From: an uncultured Candidatus Melainabacteria bacterium | GTDB taxonomy: Bacteria > Cyanobacteriota > Vampirovibrionia > Gastranaerophilales > Gastranaerophilaceae | Length of the DNA stretch: 64,000 bases | Direction: 5' to 3' | Assembly (NCBI GenBank): GCA_934717745.1 | Contig: CAKUZB010000007.1 | Location: forward strand, 26,914-90,913 | Part shown: piece by piece, positions 34,190 to 43,555 of the stretch | How the letters are laid out: every line of letters begins with the position of its first letter | Numbering within the stretch: position 1 is the first letter of the stretch | Position numbers and translations under genes: made by a program | The notes under the pieces: generated by a model | Told to the model about the DNA's origin: nothing | The model's input: the letters and a program-made list of their open reading frames with translations, nothing else | The model's database searches: none

Positions 34190-35191
34190 ATGAATAAACA
34201 AAAAGTAGCAGTAATCGGCTGCGGATTATGGGGAAGAAATATTGTACGTAACTTCTATAACTTAGAAGCATTACATACAGTTTGTGATTTAGATAAAGAA
34301 AATCTTAAAAAAATTGAAGAACAATATAAAGGTGTTCATACAACTTCTGATTTTAATGAAGTTTTGAATAATCCTGAAATTACTTCAGTTTGTGTTGTAA
34401 CTCCAAGTCATACTCACTTCAATTTAGTTAAAAAGGTGCTTGAATCAGGTCGCCACGTTTATGTTGAAAAACCTATTTCAACATCTGCTCAAGAAGCAGA
34501 AGATTTGAAAAAAAATGCTCAAGAAAAAGGTTTAGTTTTGATGGTAGGTCATTTGTTGTTGTACCACCCAGCGGTAAACCGTTTGAAAATGCTAGTTGAC
34601 GAAGGTGTTTTAGGCGATATTGTTTACGCACAAAGTGATAGATTAAATGTTAACTATTTCAAAAATGACAGAAGTGTTATGTGGGATTTAGCACCTCATG
34701 ATGTTTCTATGATGGCTTATGTTTTAGGTAAAGAACCTAAACAAGTTATTTCTGCGGTTGGTTGTTCTACTGATAGAAATGAAATTATGGACATTACTCA
34801 CTTGTCAATTGAGTTTGAGGGTGGTGTAATTGGTCAAATCACAGATAGTTGGATTACTCCAATGAAACACGTTAGATTGTTAGTTCGTGGTACAAAAGCA
34901 ACTGCAATTTTAGACGATACTTTACAAGAAAACAAATTACAAGTCTTTGATAATAAAAAAGACGGTCCAATCACTGATATTCATATTGATTATCTGGAAA
35001 TTGAACCATTAAAACTTGAATGTCAACATTTCTTGACTTGTTGTGAAAAAGGTCTTGAGGCACGTTCAGACGGTGAAAATGGTTTCAGCGTCGTAAGAAT
35101 TCTTGAAGAGGCCGAAAAGATTATGTTAGGTGAAAATAAGTTGAAATCTTTAGACCAACGTAATTTCGCACTATCAAGATTAAAACAATAA
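34190..35191 (+). CDS. Gfo/Idh/MocA-family oxidoreductase
   Basis: 333 residues: Rossmann domain (VAVIGCGLWGRNIVRNFY), the catalytic VYVEKPIS motif with its Lys, and a C-terminal alpha/beta domain (DLAPHDVSMMAYVLG, the substrate-site H-D). Related enzymes oxidise UDP-GlcNAc-type nucleotide sugars (WlbA/GnnA) or inositols. The DLAPHD motif and neighbouring envelope genes favour a nucleotide-sugar substrate, but this is inference. No Shine-Dalgarno sequence is evident. Followed by a compact terminator. Confidence 0.85.
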   Translation: MNKQKVAVIGCGLWGRNIVRNFYNLEALHTVCDLDKENLKKIEEQYKGVHTTSDFNEVLNNPEITSVCVVTPSHTHFNLVKKVLESGRHVYVEKPISTSAQEAEDLKKNAQEKGLVLMVGHLLLYHPAVNRLKMLVDEGVLGDIVYAQSDRLNVNYFKNDRSVMWDLAPHDVSMMAYVLGKEPKQVISAVGCSTDRNEIMDITHLSIEFEGGVIGQITDSWITPMKHVRLLVRGTKATAILDDTLQENKLQVFDNKKDGPITDIHIDYLEIEPLKLECQHFLTCCEKGLEARSDGENGFSVVRILEEAEKIMLGENKLKSLDQRNFALSRLKQ

Positions 35192-35195
35192 TTTT

Positions 35196-35218
35196 GGGTG
35201 CTTATATGCACCCTTTTT
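35196..35218 (+). terminator. terminator after the oxidoreductase gene
   Basis: GGGTGC pairs with GCACCC around TTATAT, then T6. Confidence 0.85.
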
Positions 35219-35244
35219 TAATATTAGGGTTAAAGGAGTATATT

Positions 35245-35850
35245 ATGGCTAATATTATTAGTATTTCAAGAATATTTTTAATTTTTATGGCAGCAGGTTT
35301 AATGTTTTTTGATAAATCTACTGTTGCTTACGTTTCAGCATTAATTTTGACAATTCTTGCATTTTGTTTTGACGGTTTAGACGGCTATGTTGCAAGAAAA
35401 TTTAATGAAACAAGTAAATTGGGTGCCGTTCTCGACATTATGGGTGATAGAATTACAGAATATGTATTTTGGATTATGCTTGCTCACATGGGTTGGATTC
35501 CTGTAGTATTCCCAATCATAGCAGTAACCAGAGGTGTTATTACTGATAGTTTAAGAAGTGTGGCTTTAGAACAGGGGTTAATTCCTTTTGGCGAAGGTAG
35601 TATGTTAAATGATCCGGTTTGCCAATGGATTTGTGGTTCAAAATTTATGAAAATTGGATATGCTGTTGCAAAAGCCATTGCTTTCACTTTTTATTTAATT
35701 GCATATACTCCGGGAATGCCAAAATGTCCGGCATTTGTTTTTGTTGTTTTAGGTGCTTTGGCTGCGGAATTTGCGATTATACTTTGCGTTTTAAGAGGTA
35801 TTCCGGTAATTTTTGAAAGTAAGAAATTTTTTGTAAAAGAAGCAAAATAA
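35245..35850 (+). CDS. CDP-alcohol phosphatidyltransferase
   Basis: 201 residues, an integral membrane enzyme of phospholipid synthesis. It has the full signature DGLDGYVARKFNETSKLGAV plus LDIMGDR (D-x2-DG-x2-AR-x8-G-x3-D-x3-D). PgsA (glycerophosphate) is the usual housekeeping member of this length, but PssA or another head group is possible. AAAGGAG lies before the ATG at 35245; the longer frame from 35194 runs through the previous terminator. Overlaps trmL by one base. Confidence 0.87.
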   Translation: MANIISISRIFLIFMAAGLMFFDKSTVAYVSALILTILAFCFDGLDGYVARKFNETSKLGAVLDIMGDRITEYVFWIMLAHMGWIPVVFPIIAVTRGVITDSLRSVALEQGLIPFGEGSMLNDPVCQWICGSKFMKIGYAVAKAIAFTFYLIAYTPGMPKCPAFVFVVLGALAAEFAIILCVLRGIPVIFESKKFFVKEAK

Positions 35851-36317
35851 TGGAAATTATGGATATTAAAAAGTTTAACGTAGTTTTATATGAACCTGAA
35901 ATTCCACAAAATACAGGTAATATAGCACGTCTTTGTGCTTGTACGGGGGCAAATCTTTATTTGGTTGGCAAATTAGGTTTTTCTTTGTCTGATAAATATA
36001 CAAAGCGTGCGGGGTTAGATTATTGGGATAGTGTAAATATCAATAGAATTGATACTTTAGACGAATTAATTGAGCAAAATCCTAATTCTAAGTTTTATTA
36101 TTTAACTACAAAATCTAAAGTTTCTTATTTTGATACGAAATTTCAAGAAGGAGATTTTTTAGTTTTTGGTCCGGAATCAAGAGGTATTCCTGAAGATATT
36201 TTGTTTGCTGATGGTGCAAATTCTATCACAATACCAATGAAAGCGGGGCAAAGAAGTTTGAATTTATCTAATTCTGTTGCAATAGTTTTATATGAAGCAA
36301 TAAGACAGGTTGGTTAA
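35850..36317 (+). CDS. trmL: tRNA (cytidine/uridine-34-2'-O)-methyltransferase TrmL
   Basis: 155 residues of a short SPOUT enzyme: VVLYEPEIPQNTGNIARLCACT, KRAGLDYWD, FGPESRGIPEDIL, and IPMKAGQRSLNLSNSVAIVLYE. It methylates the wobble ribose of tRNA-Leu isoacceptors. No extra domains, as usual for TrmL. The start overlaps the preceding stop (TAATG); an internal Met at 35859 is an alternative. Confidence 0.93.
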   Translation: MEIMDIKKFNVVLYEPEIPQNTGNIARLCACTGANLYLVGKLGFSLSDKYTKRAGLDYWDSVNINRIDTLDELIEQNPNSKFYYLTTKSKVSYFDTKFQEGDFLVFGPESRGIPEDILFADGANSITIPMKAGQRSLNLSNSVAIVLYEAIRQVG

Positions 36318-36318
36318 A

Positions 36319-37137
36319 ATGCTTGAAATTAATTTGCCAAAACGAAAACAAAATTCAAATAAAGGCTCTTTTGGTAAAGTTTTGAATATAGCAGGTTCTC
36401 CAAATTATTCAGGTGCTGCGTATTTGTCAAGTATTTCTGCATTAAAAGTTGGTTGTGGATATGTTGCTCTTGCAAGTTGTCCAAGTGTTTTGCAAAATGT
36501 AGCATCAAAAACGCCAGATGTTGTTTTAGTTCCTATAAAGCAAGTTAAAAGTGTCATGAAAAATTATGATGTTGTGTCATTTGGCTGTGGTTTTTCAACA
36601 GAAGCACCTGCGGTTTTGATGTTTAAGTCAATAATGACAGAACTTGCAATTCTTGATTTGCCTGTTGTTTTAGATGCTGACGGGATTAATTTACTTGCAA
36701 AATTTAAAAAAATAATTTTGCCTGACAGATTGATTTTAACTCCTCACCCAAAAGAGGCTTCAAGGTTATTAGGTAAAGATGTTTCGGAAATTTTAGAAAA
36801 TCCTGAAGATGCAGCGACAGAAATTTCTTTAAATTTTAAATGTACGACAGTTTTAAAAATGCATAATACAATAATTTGTTCAAAAAGTTTGAATTGTTAT
36901 GTAAATCAAACCGGAAATTCTGCTCTGGCAAAGGCAGGAACAGGTGATGTTTTGTGTGGTATGATTGCAGGTTTTATGGCTCAAGGCTTAAAACCTTTTG
37001 ATGCTTGTAAAACAGCAGTATATTTACATGGTAGAGCCGGTGAACTTGCAAGTAAGGATTTGACTGAATATTCAGTTTTGGCTTCCGATGTTTTAAATTA
37101 TATTCCTCGTGCGATAATGCAGGTTAGCAATAACTAA
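36319..37137 (+). CDS. nnrD: ADP-dependent NAD(P)H-hydrate dehydratase
   Basis: 272 residues of the YjeF C-terminal kinase-like domain, which repairs hydrated NAD(P)HX. Motifs: KGSFGKVLNIAGSPNYSGAA, VLDADGINLLA, LTPHPKEASRLLG, and GNSALAKAGTGDVLCGMIAG with the catalytic Asp. The N-terminal epimerase domain (NnrE) found in fused YjeF proteins is absent. The ATG follows the trmL stop by one base. The last 14 nt overlap anmK tail-to-tail. Confidence 0.92.
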   Translation: MLEINLPKRKQNSNKGSFGKVLNIAGSPNYSGAAYLSSISALKVGCGYVALASCPSVLQNVASKTPDVVLVPIKQVKSVMKNYDVVSFGCGFSTEAPAVLMFKSIMTELAILDLPVVLDADGINLLAKFKKIILPDRLILTPHPKEASRLLGKDVSEILENPEDAATEISLNFKCTTVLKMHNTIICSKSLNCYVNQTGNSALAKAGTGDVLCGMIAGFMAQGLKPFDACKTAVYLHGRAGELASKDLTEYSVLASDVLNYIPRAIMQVSNN

Positions 37138-38257
37138 TTTGTCCTAAAACGACTTTCTTTTCAGCACCGGTGCAACTCGGAACATTATTTGGAATTTTAT
37201 AATATGTGCAATATCCCAAAAGTGCAAAAGCCATAACTTCTTTGTAATTATTTGAAATTCCATAATCTTCATGGGTTTTTAATTCAATTTCTTTTGGCAA
37301 ATATTGTCTTAAATATTTTTTTAGAATAGGGTTATAAGCACCGCCACCGCCTAGTATAACCTCATTAATTGATGTATTCGGATATACAAATCGTTCATAA
37401 TTTTGTGCAATTGTTTTGGCTGTTAGAGCGGTCGCTGTAGCAATAATGTCATATTTGTTTTCCGGTGCTAATTTTAAAGTATTTTCAATGTATTTGCCAG
37501 AAAAATATTCTCTACCGGTAGTTTTTGGTGGCTCTGCAAAGTAATATTCATCTTCAAGTAAGCAATTAAGCCAACTTTCAGAGATTTTACCTTGTGATGC
37601 AATTTCTCCGTTTTTGTCATAAGGTTTTCCAAAGAATTTTTGGGTGCAATAATCAATCATTATGTTGCCTAAACCTGTATCAAACCCGAAAGTCGCACAA
37701 TCTTTTGATACGACGGTTACATTTGAAATTCCACCGATATTTTGGACTGCTATGTTTTTGTTTAGCGGTTTAAACCAAGTTTCATCAGCAAAACAAACGA
37801 GTGGTGCACCATTTCCACCTTGTGCCATATCTGCGGTTCTGAAGTTTGCAATCGTTTGGCAACCTGTTTTTTGTGCAATTACCGAAGGTTCACCTATTTG
37901 CAATGTACTTCGCTCTGATATTCCTGCAATCTTTGTATCTTTTGGGTAATGATATACTGTTTGTCCATGAGAAACAATAAAATTAGGCTTTCCATGTCTT
38001 TTTATCATTTTATTTGACGCATTTGCAAAGCATTGACCGATTATAAAATTCATTTTACATAAATCGCTAAGACTTGCCCCCTCGTGAAAAATTTTAAATA
38101 TATGTTCTCTTATTTCTGAAGGATATTCATAGTTTAAACCATCAATTAATGAACAACTCAAATCAGGTTTTACAAGGCATAATCCGACGTCTATTGAGTC
38201 GCAAGATGTACCTGACATTAATGATATAATTGTTTTTGAACTTCTATTGTTGTCCAT
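37124..38257 (-). CDS. anmK: anhydro-N-acetylmuramic acid kinase
   Basis: 377 residues. It phosphorylates and opens 1,6-anhydroMurNAc during cell-wall recycling. Motifs: SLMSGTSCDSIDVGL (start), SHGQTVYH, IANFRTADMAQGGNGAPLV, VQNIGGISNVT, GFDTGLGNIMID and VILGGGGAYNP. Consistent with a peptidoglycan-bearing diderm or monoderm. A TAATAA-rich -10 (TATAAT) ends 9 nt before the ATG with TTGCCG 17 nt upstream, so the leader is very short. A terminator hairpin lies in that promoter, see 38276. Confidence 0.95.
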   Translation of the reverse strand: MDNNRSSKTIISLMSGTSCDSIDVGLCLVKPDLSCSLIDGLNYEYPSEIREHIFKIFHEGASLSDLCKMNFIIGQCFANASNKMIKRHGKPNFIVSHGQTVYHYPKDTKIAGISERSTLQIGEPSVIAQKTGCQTIANFRTADMAQGGNGAPLVCFADETWFKPLNKNIAVQNIGGISNVTVVSKDCATFGFDTGLGNIMIDYCTQKFFGKPYDKNGEIASQGKISESWLNCLLEDEYYFAEPPKTTGREYFSGKYIENTLKLAPENKYDIIATATALTAKTIAQNYERFVYPNTSINEVILGGGGAYNPILKKYLRQYLPKEIELKTHEDYGISNNYKEVMAFALLGYCTYYKIPNNVPSCTGAEKKVVLGQISYC

Positions 38258-38275
38258 AATGACTTTATTATAAGA

Positions 38276-38599
38276 AAAAACTTGCCAAACGGCAAGTTTT
38301 TAACTATCCAATATCTCCCAAGATTGTATAGTTTCGATTGTTTTTAAGTATATATTTAAAATTCTTTTTTGATTTGTGATTTTCTAATTTAAAATTAATG
38401 TTTAATTTCTCGAATTCTTCTAAAATTTTTGTTTAATTAACTATCTTTATTTGCTATTCTAATACGTGTGTTTTGCCACCACCCCTTTATATTTCGTCGC
38501 CTAAAATCTTTTTCTAAGTTTCCCTAACAATGTCATGATAGTTTAGTGATACATGTTTTACAAGTAAATATTCTTGTAAAAAATTTTACAATTGACCAT
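38276..38599 (-). ncRNA. candidate leader or small RNA upstream of anmK
   Basis: This fills most of the 488-bp gap 38258-38745. On the minus strand, TTGTTA-N18-TATAAA (38636-38607) predicts a start near 38600. A 13-codon frame (38599-38558) lies 7 nt after the -10. The stretch ends in a strong terminator, AAAAACTTGCC/GGCAAGTTTTTT (38276-38301), 19 nt before anmK. A second TATAAAGGGG motif occurs at 38491. It may be an independent RNA or an attenuated anmK leader. I recognise no known RNA class. Confidence 0.35.
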
Positions 38600-38681
38600 G
38601 CCCCCCTTTATACTTGCATATCAAGTATATTAACAATCTTAATGAAGAAAACTTAATGAATTTAAGTAAATGAATATAAAA

Positions 38682-38725
38682 ATCACGTTGACAAAATTCC
38701 TTTACAGTAAATTCATCAACGTGAT
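38682..38725 (-). terminator. terminator after the glycosyltransferase gene
   Basis: ATCACGTTGA pairs with TCAACGTGAT across a 24-nt loop. On the minus strand it is followed by TTTTTAT. Confidence 0.65.
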
Positions 38726-38745
38726 AATCTTTTAGTATTTTTTTG

Positions 38746-40488
38746 TTATTTTAGCCACAAAATTGCTTTACTTTTTTCAGGTAATTCTTTATTTATATAT
38801 AAAGAATATCTTTTACCTGTTTGAACTACGTGCAAAGTTTCATTCAATTTGTCTTGGTAGTTTCCGTTTTTAACTTCTTTATTTTTTACGATAACGTAAG
38901 TTGGAATAGATTTGTTTAATGTCAAAGAATTTAATCTTTCGAAATCTCTGTCTGTAATGAAGTAAACGAAATCGCCGTAATTGATTTTTGTACTTGGTTT
39001 CACTGCAAAGTCAAAAGTTACCAAACGAGTGTTTGTTGTACTTGCGTAGTTTGAATATAAAACTAATTCGTTTTCTCCGCCTGCATAAATCAAGCCAAAC
39101 AAGTTTGTAACTGCGAATGTGATTACAAAAAACATTGTTACAACGTAACCGGAGAATACTGAAATTGCTTCATGTGATTTTAGTTTAAGCATCATGTAAA
39201 TACCAACAAAAGCACAACCGATAAGTACTGAATATTTGAATGGACTTACAAGTTCGAGAATGCTTTGTGGTAGGAATACGTAAGCCACTGATGCAATTAA
39301 TGAAGCGACAATAAATATCATCGCAACGATATATGTTGAAATTTTAATTGCATTTTTATAATCTTCTTGTTTTTCTGAAACACTCCAAAAATAACCTGTT
39401 AACAATGCTGCCGCAGGTAATGCCGGTAAAATGTATGTTGGTAATTTTGTACTTGATATGCTCATTACTCCAAATACAACGATAAAGAATAATGATGCAA
39501 ATAAGATTAATTTTTGTTCAATATTTTCTGCTTGTAATGTTCCATATAGTTTGTTTAAAACAGTTCCTTCTAATTCTTTGTATTTTTTTACAAGTTTTTT
39601 GCAACCTTCAACAATAGATGCGAAGAAAATGAATGTCCAAGGCATAAATGCAACAATAAAGATTGGAATAAAATAGAAAAATCCATGTTTTCTGCCTAAT
39701 TCTGCTGATGTAAGTAATCTCGCAAAGTGGTGTTTGATAAAGTATTCGTGAATGAATGACCAACCATAATCTCTAAACATTATTAAGTGCCATGGCATTG
39801 AAATTAATAAGAAAATTACTAAACCTACAAGGAAGTTTACAGGTTTTATCATTTCTTTTAAAGTTTTTGTGATTAAGCCGTAAAGGAATAATACAACGAC
39901 AGGGATTGCAATTGCTAAAATCCCTTTTGCTAAAAAGCCTAAGCCAGCAAAAGTCCAAAATCCCCACCAACAATATTTTTTATATTTTTCTTCAACAGAA
40001 AAACTTAAAAATGCACTGTATAAAGCACTTGCAAGCCATACTGTCAAAACCATATCTAAAATTGCAACATGTGATAAAATTAAGAAAAATACACTGGTTA
40101 AAAGTACGATAGCACTGTATAAACCGAATTTTCTTGATAAAACTTTTTTACCAAAGAAATAAGTGAAAAATACCAAGAACGATGCCATCAATGCAATCGG
40201 AAATCTTACAGCAAATTCGCTAAAAGAACCGAAAAGTTTTATTGATGCTCCAACTAACCAAAAATAAAATGGTGGTTTTTCCAAAAATGGAATAGAATTC
40301 AATAAAAGAACATTCCAGTCGTTTGAATTAGCCAAATCTCTTGACATAATTGCATATCTGGTTTCATCAACGTCTAAAAGCGGGTAAAAATCCAGCCCCC
40401 AGAATAAAAACACTCCACACAATAATGTCAATAAAATAATCGAGCATAAATCAGGGTGTTTTCCTACAATTTCTTTCAGTTTTATCAT
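38746..40488 (-). CDS. GT39/ArnT-like polyprenyl-phosphate glycosyltransferase
   Basis: 580 residues with ~11-12 membrane helices. The first external loop has the catalytic DVDETRYA motif and the EKPPFYFWLVG segment typical of ArnT/PMT-type (GT-C) glycosyltransferases, which move sugars from lipid carriers to lipid A, proteins or glycans. The C-terminal ~120 residues form a soluble domain. Acceptor and donor are unknown. GAGGAG lies 9 nt before the start ATG. Confidence 0.87.
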   Translation of the reverse strand: MIKLKEIVGKHPDLCSIILLTLLCGVFLFWGLDFYPLLDVDETRYAIMSRDLANSNDWNVLLLNSIPFLEKPPFYFWLVGASIKLFGSFSEFAVRFPIALMASFLVFFTYFFGKKVLSRKFGLYSAIVLLTSVFFLILSHVAILDMVLTVWLASALYSAFLSFSVEEKYKKYCWWGFWTFAGLGFLAKGILAIAIPVVVLFLYGLITKTLKEMIKPVNFLVGLVIFLLISMPWHLIMFRDYGWSFIHEYFIKHHFARLLTSAELGRKHGFFYFIPIFIVAFMPWTFIFFASIVEGCKKLVKKYKELEGTVLNKLYGTLQAENIEQKLILFASLFFIVVFGVMSISSTKLPTYILPALPAAALLTGYFWSVSEKQEDYKNAIKISTYIVAMIFIVASLIASVAYVFLPQSILELVSPFKYSVLIGCAFVGIYMMLKLKSHEAISVFSGYVVTMFFVITFAVTNLFGLIYAGGENELVLYSNYASTTNTRLVTFDFAVKPSTKINYGDFVYFITDRDFERLNSLTLNKSIPTYVIVKNKEVKNGNYQDKLNETLHVVQTGKRYSLYINKELPEKSKAILWLK

Positions 40489-40561
40489 GATTAATATCTC
40501 CTCAAATTTCCCTTATGTTATAATTAATTTAGTTTAACATGCATGTCGGGATATTACAATT

Positions 40562-41362
40562 ATGAAACAATTTTTTAACATATTAATCTTATTATTTGCA
40601 ACATTTTTTGTTTTTTCATCAAGTGCAAATGCTAAAATTACGGAATTTGTTCAAGTTACAGATTTGCACTTTGAACAAAATGAAGCCTCTGTTAAAAATT
40701 TTGATGATTTGATTAAATTTATTAATAAAAATTTAAAAGATGCCGATTTCGTCGTATTTACTGGAGATAATATTGACAAAGCAAATAAGAAAACTCTAGT
40801 TGAATTTTTAAAAATGTGTAAAAATTTAAATAAACCCTACTACATTGAAATAGGTAATCATGATTGCTTTAAATCTCATCATTTAGACAAAGTTACGTAT
40901 GCAAAATTAGTTGGACAATATTCTAATCAAAAACATAAAGATTTTAATTTTGTTGTTAAGCACAGTGATATAATTTTTATTTTCATTGATGGCATGAAAG
41001 AAATTATTCCCGCAAGAAGCGGATATTTTAAAGAGGCTCAACTAATTTGGCTAGATAAGCAATTAACTAAATATAAAGATAAAAAAGTGATTATTTTTCA
41101 ACACTTTCCTTTAATTGATGAAAGAGAAAAATCTTCTCACAATTTGCATTTATCACAAAATTATTTTGAGGTTCTTTCAAAACACAACAACGTTAAAGCA
41201 ATATTTGCCGGTCATTATCATCAGGCAAAAGAAGAAAATATAAACGGAATTTTTCATATTGTTACGCCACCGGCCAAACAACCTGAAAGCACAATCCGAT
41301 ATGTTGTTGTTGATGATACAAAAAATGAATTTGAAATTTATAGTACTTTGATAAATTTCTAA
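40562..41362 (+). CDS. exported calcineurin-like metallophosphoesterase
   Basis: 266 residues with a signal peptide (NILILLFATFFVFSSSANA, cleavage after ANA) and all metallophosphoesterase motifs: DLHF, FTGDNID, IGNHDCF, FQHFPL and FAGHYHQ. It probably acts outside the cytoplasm on phosphate esters; the substrate is unknown. The start has a TATTAC box close upstream and no clear Shine-Dalgarno sequence. It is convergent with the Ycf45-like gene, with 6 nt between them. Confidence 0.9.
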   Translation: MKQFFNILILLFATFFVFSSSANAKITEFVQVTDLHFEQNEASVKNFDDLIKFINKNLKDADFVVFTGDNIDKANKKTLVEFLKMCKNLNKPYYIEIGNHDCFKSHHLDKVTYAKLVGQYSNQKHKDFNFVVKHSDIIFIFIDGMKEIIPARSGYFKEAQLIWLDKQLTKYKDKKVIIFQHFPLIDEREKSSHNLHLSQNYFEVLSKHNNVKAIFAGHYHQAKEENINGIFHIVTPPAKQPESTIRYVVVDDTKNEFEIYSTLINF

Positions 41363-41368
41363 GTTCTT

Positions 41369-43024
41369 TTATCCTTTAAAGTCTTGTCCGCCAACGATTT
41401 TCAAGTGTCTATCAGCACCTTCTCCGATGCTTTCACTTTCAAGGTTATGTTGTTCAACTAGTTCGTGTTGAAGTTTTCTGATTTGTTGATTTTGCGGTGC
41501 TAATTCAATATTTCTTGCACCTGCAAGTATCTTATCTATCGCCATTTTTGCTTCATCTAAGGCTTTTTCTGCATCGTCGTAATAACCTTGTAATGTTTGA
41601 GAAGACTCTCTGATGTCTAGGGCTTCTTTTACGACTTTTTGAATTTGAGCCATTGAGTTTGTTTTTACATAGAAAATTTGTAATCTATAATTATTTGCGG
41701 TACTTAAAATTTTCGCTCCGCCTTTTGCAAAGTTTTTGTGTGCGATAACAAGGTCTGCATCGTCAATGTTTTTAGTGATTTCTGCACTCAAATCCAGACG
41801 CTCAATAATTTTTTCGACAATTGAGCGAGAAACTGCATATAAATAAATCTTTTTGAATTTTTTTGCTTCTTTTACGTAATCTTTTCTGTTAAAACTGAAT
41901 TTTAAGCGGTCGGCAGGGTCTTGTTGAGTTAATTTTCTGTCCGCTTCGTTTATTTTATCAATGATTTCTTGATGATTATCCTGCTTTTGTTCAATAGGGA
42001 TAAGATGTTCTTCTTCCTTAATTTCAGCGGGTTTGTTGTCATAAGTTTTGTCAACTTTTCTAATTTCCGGACGAATAGGCCATCCTCGTAGAATATAATC
42101 AACTGCTTCTGCGGTGTCTTTGTATACAGCAAGTGTGTTTCTGTCTAAAATTTCGATAACAATATCAAAAGTCGGTTGTTTTTCACGTTCTAAAACCGTT
42201 TTTTGTGAAGCACGACGTTTTGCCTCATCATCACCTAATGTTACAGATTGAATACCACCTACAAGGTCTGACAATGCAGGGTTTTTAATTAAGTTTTCAA
42301 GGCTTTGACCATGAGCCGTTGCAATTAACATAACACCACGTTCTGCAATTGTACGTGCTGCTTGTGCTTCGGCTTCCGTACCGATTTCATCAACTACAAT
42401 AACTTCAGGAGTATGGTTTTCAACCGCTTCAATCATAATGTCTTTTTGAAATTCAGGTTGTCTAACCTGCATTCTTCTTGCTTTACCAATTGCAGGGTGT
42501 GGAGTATCACCATCACCGGCAATTTCGTTTGATGTATCAACAATTACAACACGTTTTCCAAGTTCATCAGCAACAAGACGTGAGATTTCTCTTAGTTTAG
42601 TGGTTTTACCAACCCCAGGTCTGCCAAGAAATAGAATGCTTTTGTTTTGCATTACAAAATCTTTGATACATTCAATTGTACCGGTAACAACTCTACCTAT
42701 TCTGCAAGTTAAACCAATAACACGACCTTGACGATTTCTAATAGCACTTATTCTGTGCAAAGTTCCGGCAATACCAGAACGATTGTCTGAAGTAAATTCA
42801 GGAATTTTATCCGTAATGTAATCTAAATCTGCGTATTCAATCGGAGCACAGTTTAAACTTTCAATCTTTCCGCTTGCGTGTCTGATTTCGGGCAATCTCC
42901 CAATATCAAGCACTAGTTCAATTACATCGGATAATGATTCGTGATTCACAAGTGCTGTAATTTTCGGGGGTAAAACATCGATTAATCTGTCTAAATCGTT
43001 TTGAAATTGAATGTTGTCGCTCAT
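41369..43024 (-). CDS. Ycf45-like AAA ATPase with R3H domain
   Basis: 551 residues. The SpoIIIAA-like ATPase has Walker A FLGRPGVGKTTKLREIS and Walker B PEVIVVDEIGTEAEA, with TLHRISAIRNRQG upstream. A Lys/Glu linker (~335-380) follows, then a second alpha/beta region (~390-470) and a C-terminal R3H single-strand nucleic-acid binding motif near 515-545 (RKLQHELVEQHNLESES). The same architecture is found in cyanobacterial/plastid Ycf45. The function is not defined; RNA or DNA handling is inferred. Confidence 0.86.
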   Translation of the reverse strand: MSDNIQFQNDLDRLIDVLPPKITALVNHESLSDVIELVLDIGRLPEIRHASGKIESLNCAPIEYADLDYITDKIPEFTSDNRSGIAGTLHRISAIRNRQGRVIGLTCRIGRVVTGTIECIKDFVMQNKSILFLGRPGVGKTTKLREISRLVADELGKRVVIVDTSNEIAGDGDTPHPAIGKARRMQVRQPEFQKDIMIEAVENHTPEVIVVDEIGTEAEAQAARTIAERGVMLIATAHGQSLENLIKNPALSDLVGGIQSVTLGDDEAKRRASQKTVLEREKQPTFDIVIEILDRNTLAVYKDTAEAVDYILRGWPIRPEIRKVDKTYDNKPAEIKEEEHLIPIEQKQDNHQEIIDKINEADRKLTQQDPADRLKFSFNRKDYVKEAKKFKKIYLYAVSRSIVEKIIERLDLSAEITKNIDDADLVIAHKNFAKGGAKILSTANNYRLQIFYVKTNSMAQIQKVVKEALDIRESSQTLQGYYDDAEKALDEAKMAIDKILAGARNIELAPQNQQIRKLQHELVEQHNLESESIGEGADRHLKIVGGQDFKG

Positions 43025-43218
43025 TTATACCTTTTTTGTTACGTAAGTGTACCTTTGAATTGCTTCACTATTATAATACCACTTTTTAATATTAAATTAT
43101 CATCTTTTTAGTCGGAACTTCTTTCATTTAATAAATCTTTACAATTGTAGAAGTCCCTAAAAAAGTGTAATAAAGACCCTTTTGAGTAATTAAGCACTTT
43201 GAAAATTTATATTTTATG

Positions 43219-43235
43219 TTATACTTATAGTATAA
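43219..43235. promoter_or_regulatory. palindrome over an extended -10
   Basis: TTATACT-TAT-AGTATAA, a 7-bp inverted repeat overlapping TGTTATACT (extended -10, 43217-43225). Placed like an operator for the small gene at 43254. Confidence 0.45.
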
Positions 43236-43253
43236 ATTGAAAGGGAATGATAT

Positions 43254-43493
43254 ATGGTATACGGTATCTATGGATTAGCACGTTCAGATTCTGCTTATAG
43301 AATGATGAACATTGCAAATGCTCAAATGTCTATGTTGAATAATATCAATGAAAATACAGATATGAATATGTTGCACAAAATGGATATGCAAAATTCTCTT
43401 GCTCTTGAAAAAGAAAAATTTAACTACAAAATGTTAGATAAATTAGATAAAATGAATAAAAAAATCGTTGAACAAAAATTTAAAAATAAATAA
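43254..43493 (+). CDS. small Met-rich helical protein, unknown
   Basis: 79 residues: MVYGIYGLARSDSAYRMMNI.. then a Met/Asn/Lys-rich, probably coiled-coil helix (LEKEKFNYKMLDKLDKMNKK). Eleven or more Met residues are present. No known family. AAAGGGA lies before the ATG; it has its own promoter and a strong terminator, so it is a monocistronic, expressed gene. Confidence 0.65.
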   Translation: MVYGIYGLARSDSAYRMMNIANAQMSMLNNINENTDMNMLHKMDMQNSLALEKEKFNYKMLDKLDKMNKKIVEQKFKNK

Positions 43494-43504
43494 TTATTTA
43501 TTTT

Positions 43505-43538
43505 AAAAAAGGCTTTGATTTTCTTCAAGGCCTTTTTT
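43505..43538 (+). terminator. terminator after the Met-rich gene
   Basis: AAAAAAGGC pairs with GCCTTTTTT, extended inward by TTGA/TCAA. Confidence 0.88.
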
Positions 43539-43555
43539 AATTATATTTTTTCTTT

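Noticed and set aside
38276..38599. tmRNA or RNase P RNA in the anmK gap
   Set aside because: No tRNA-like end, no tag frame and no RNase P core motifs could be seen.
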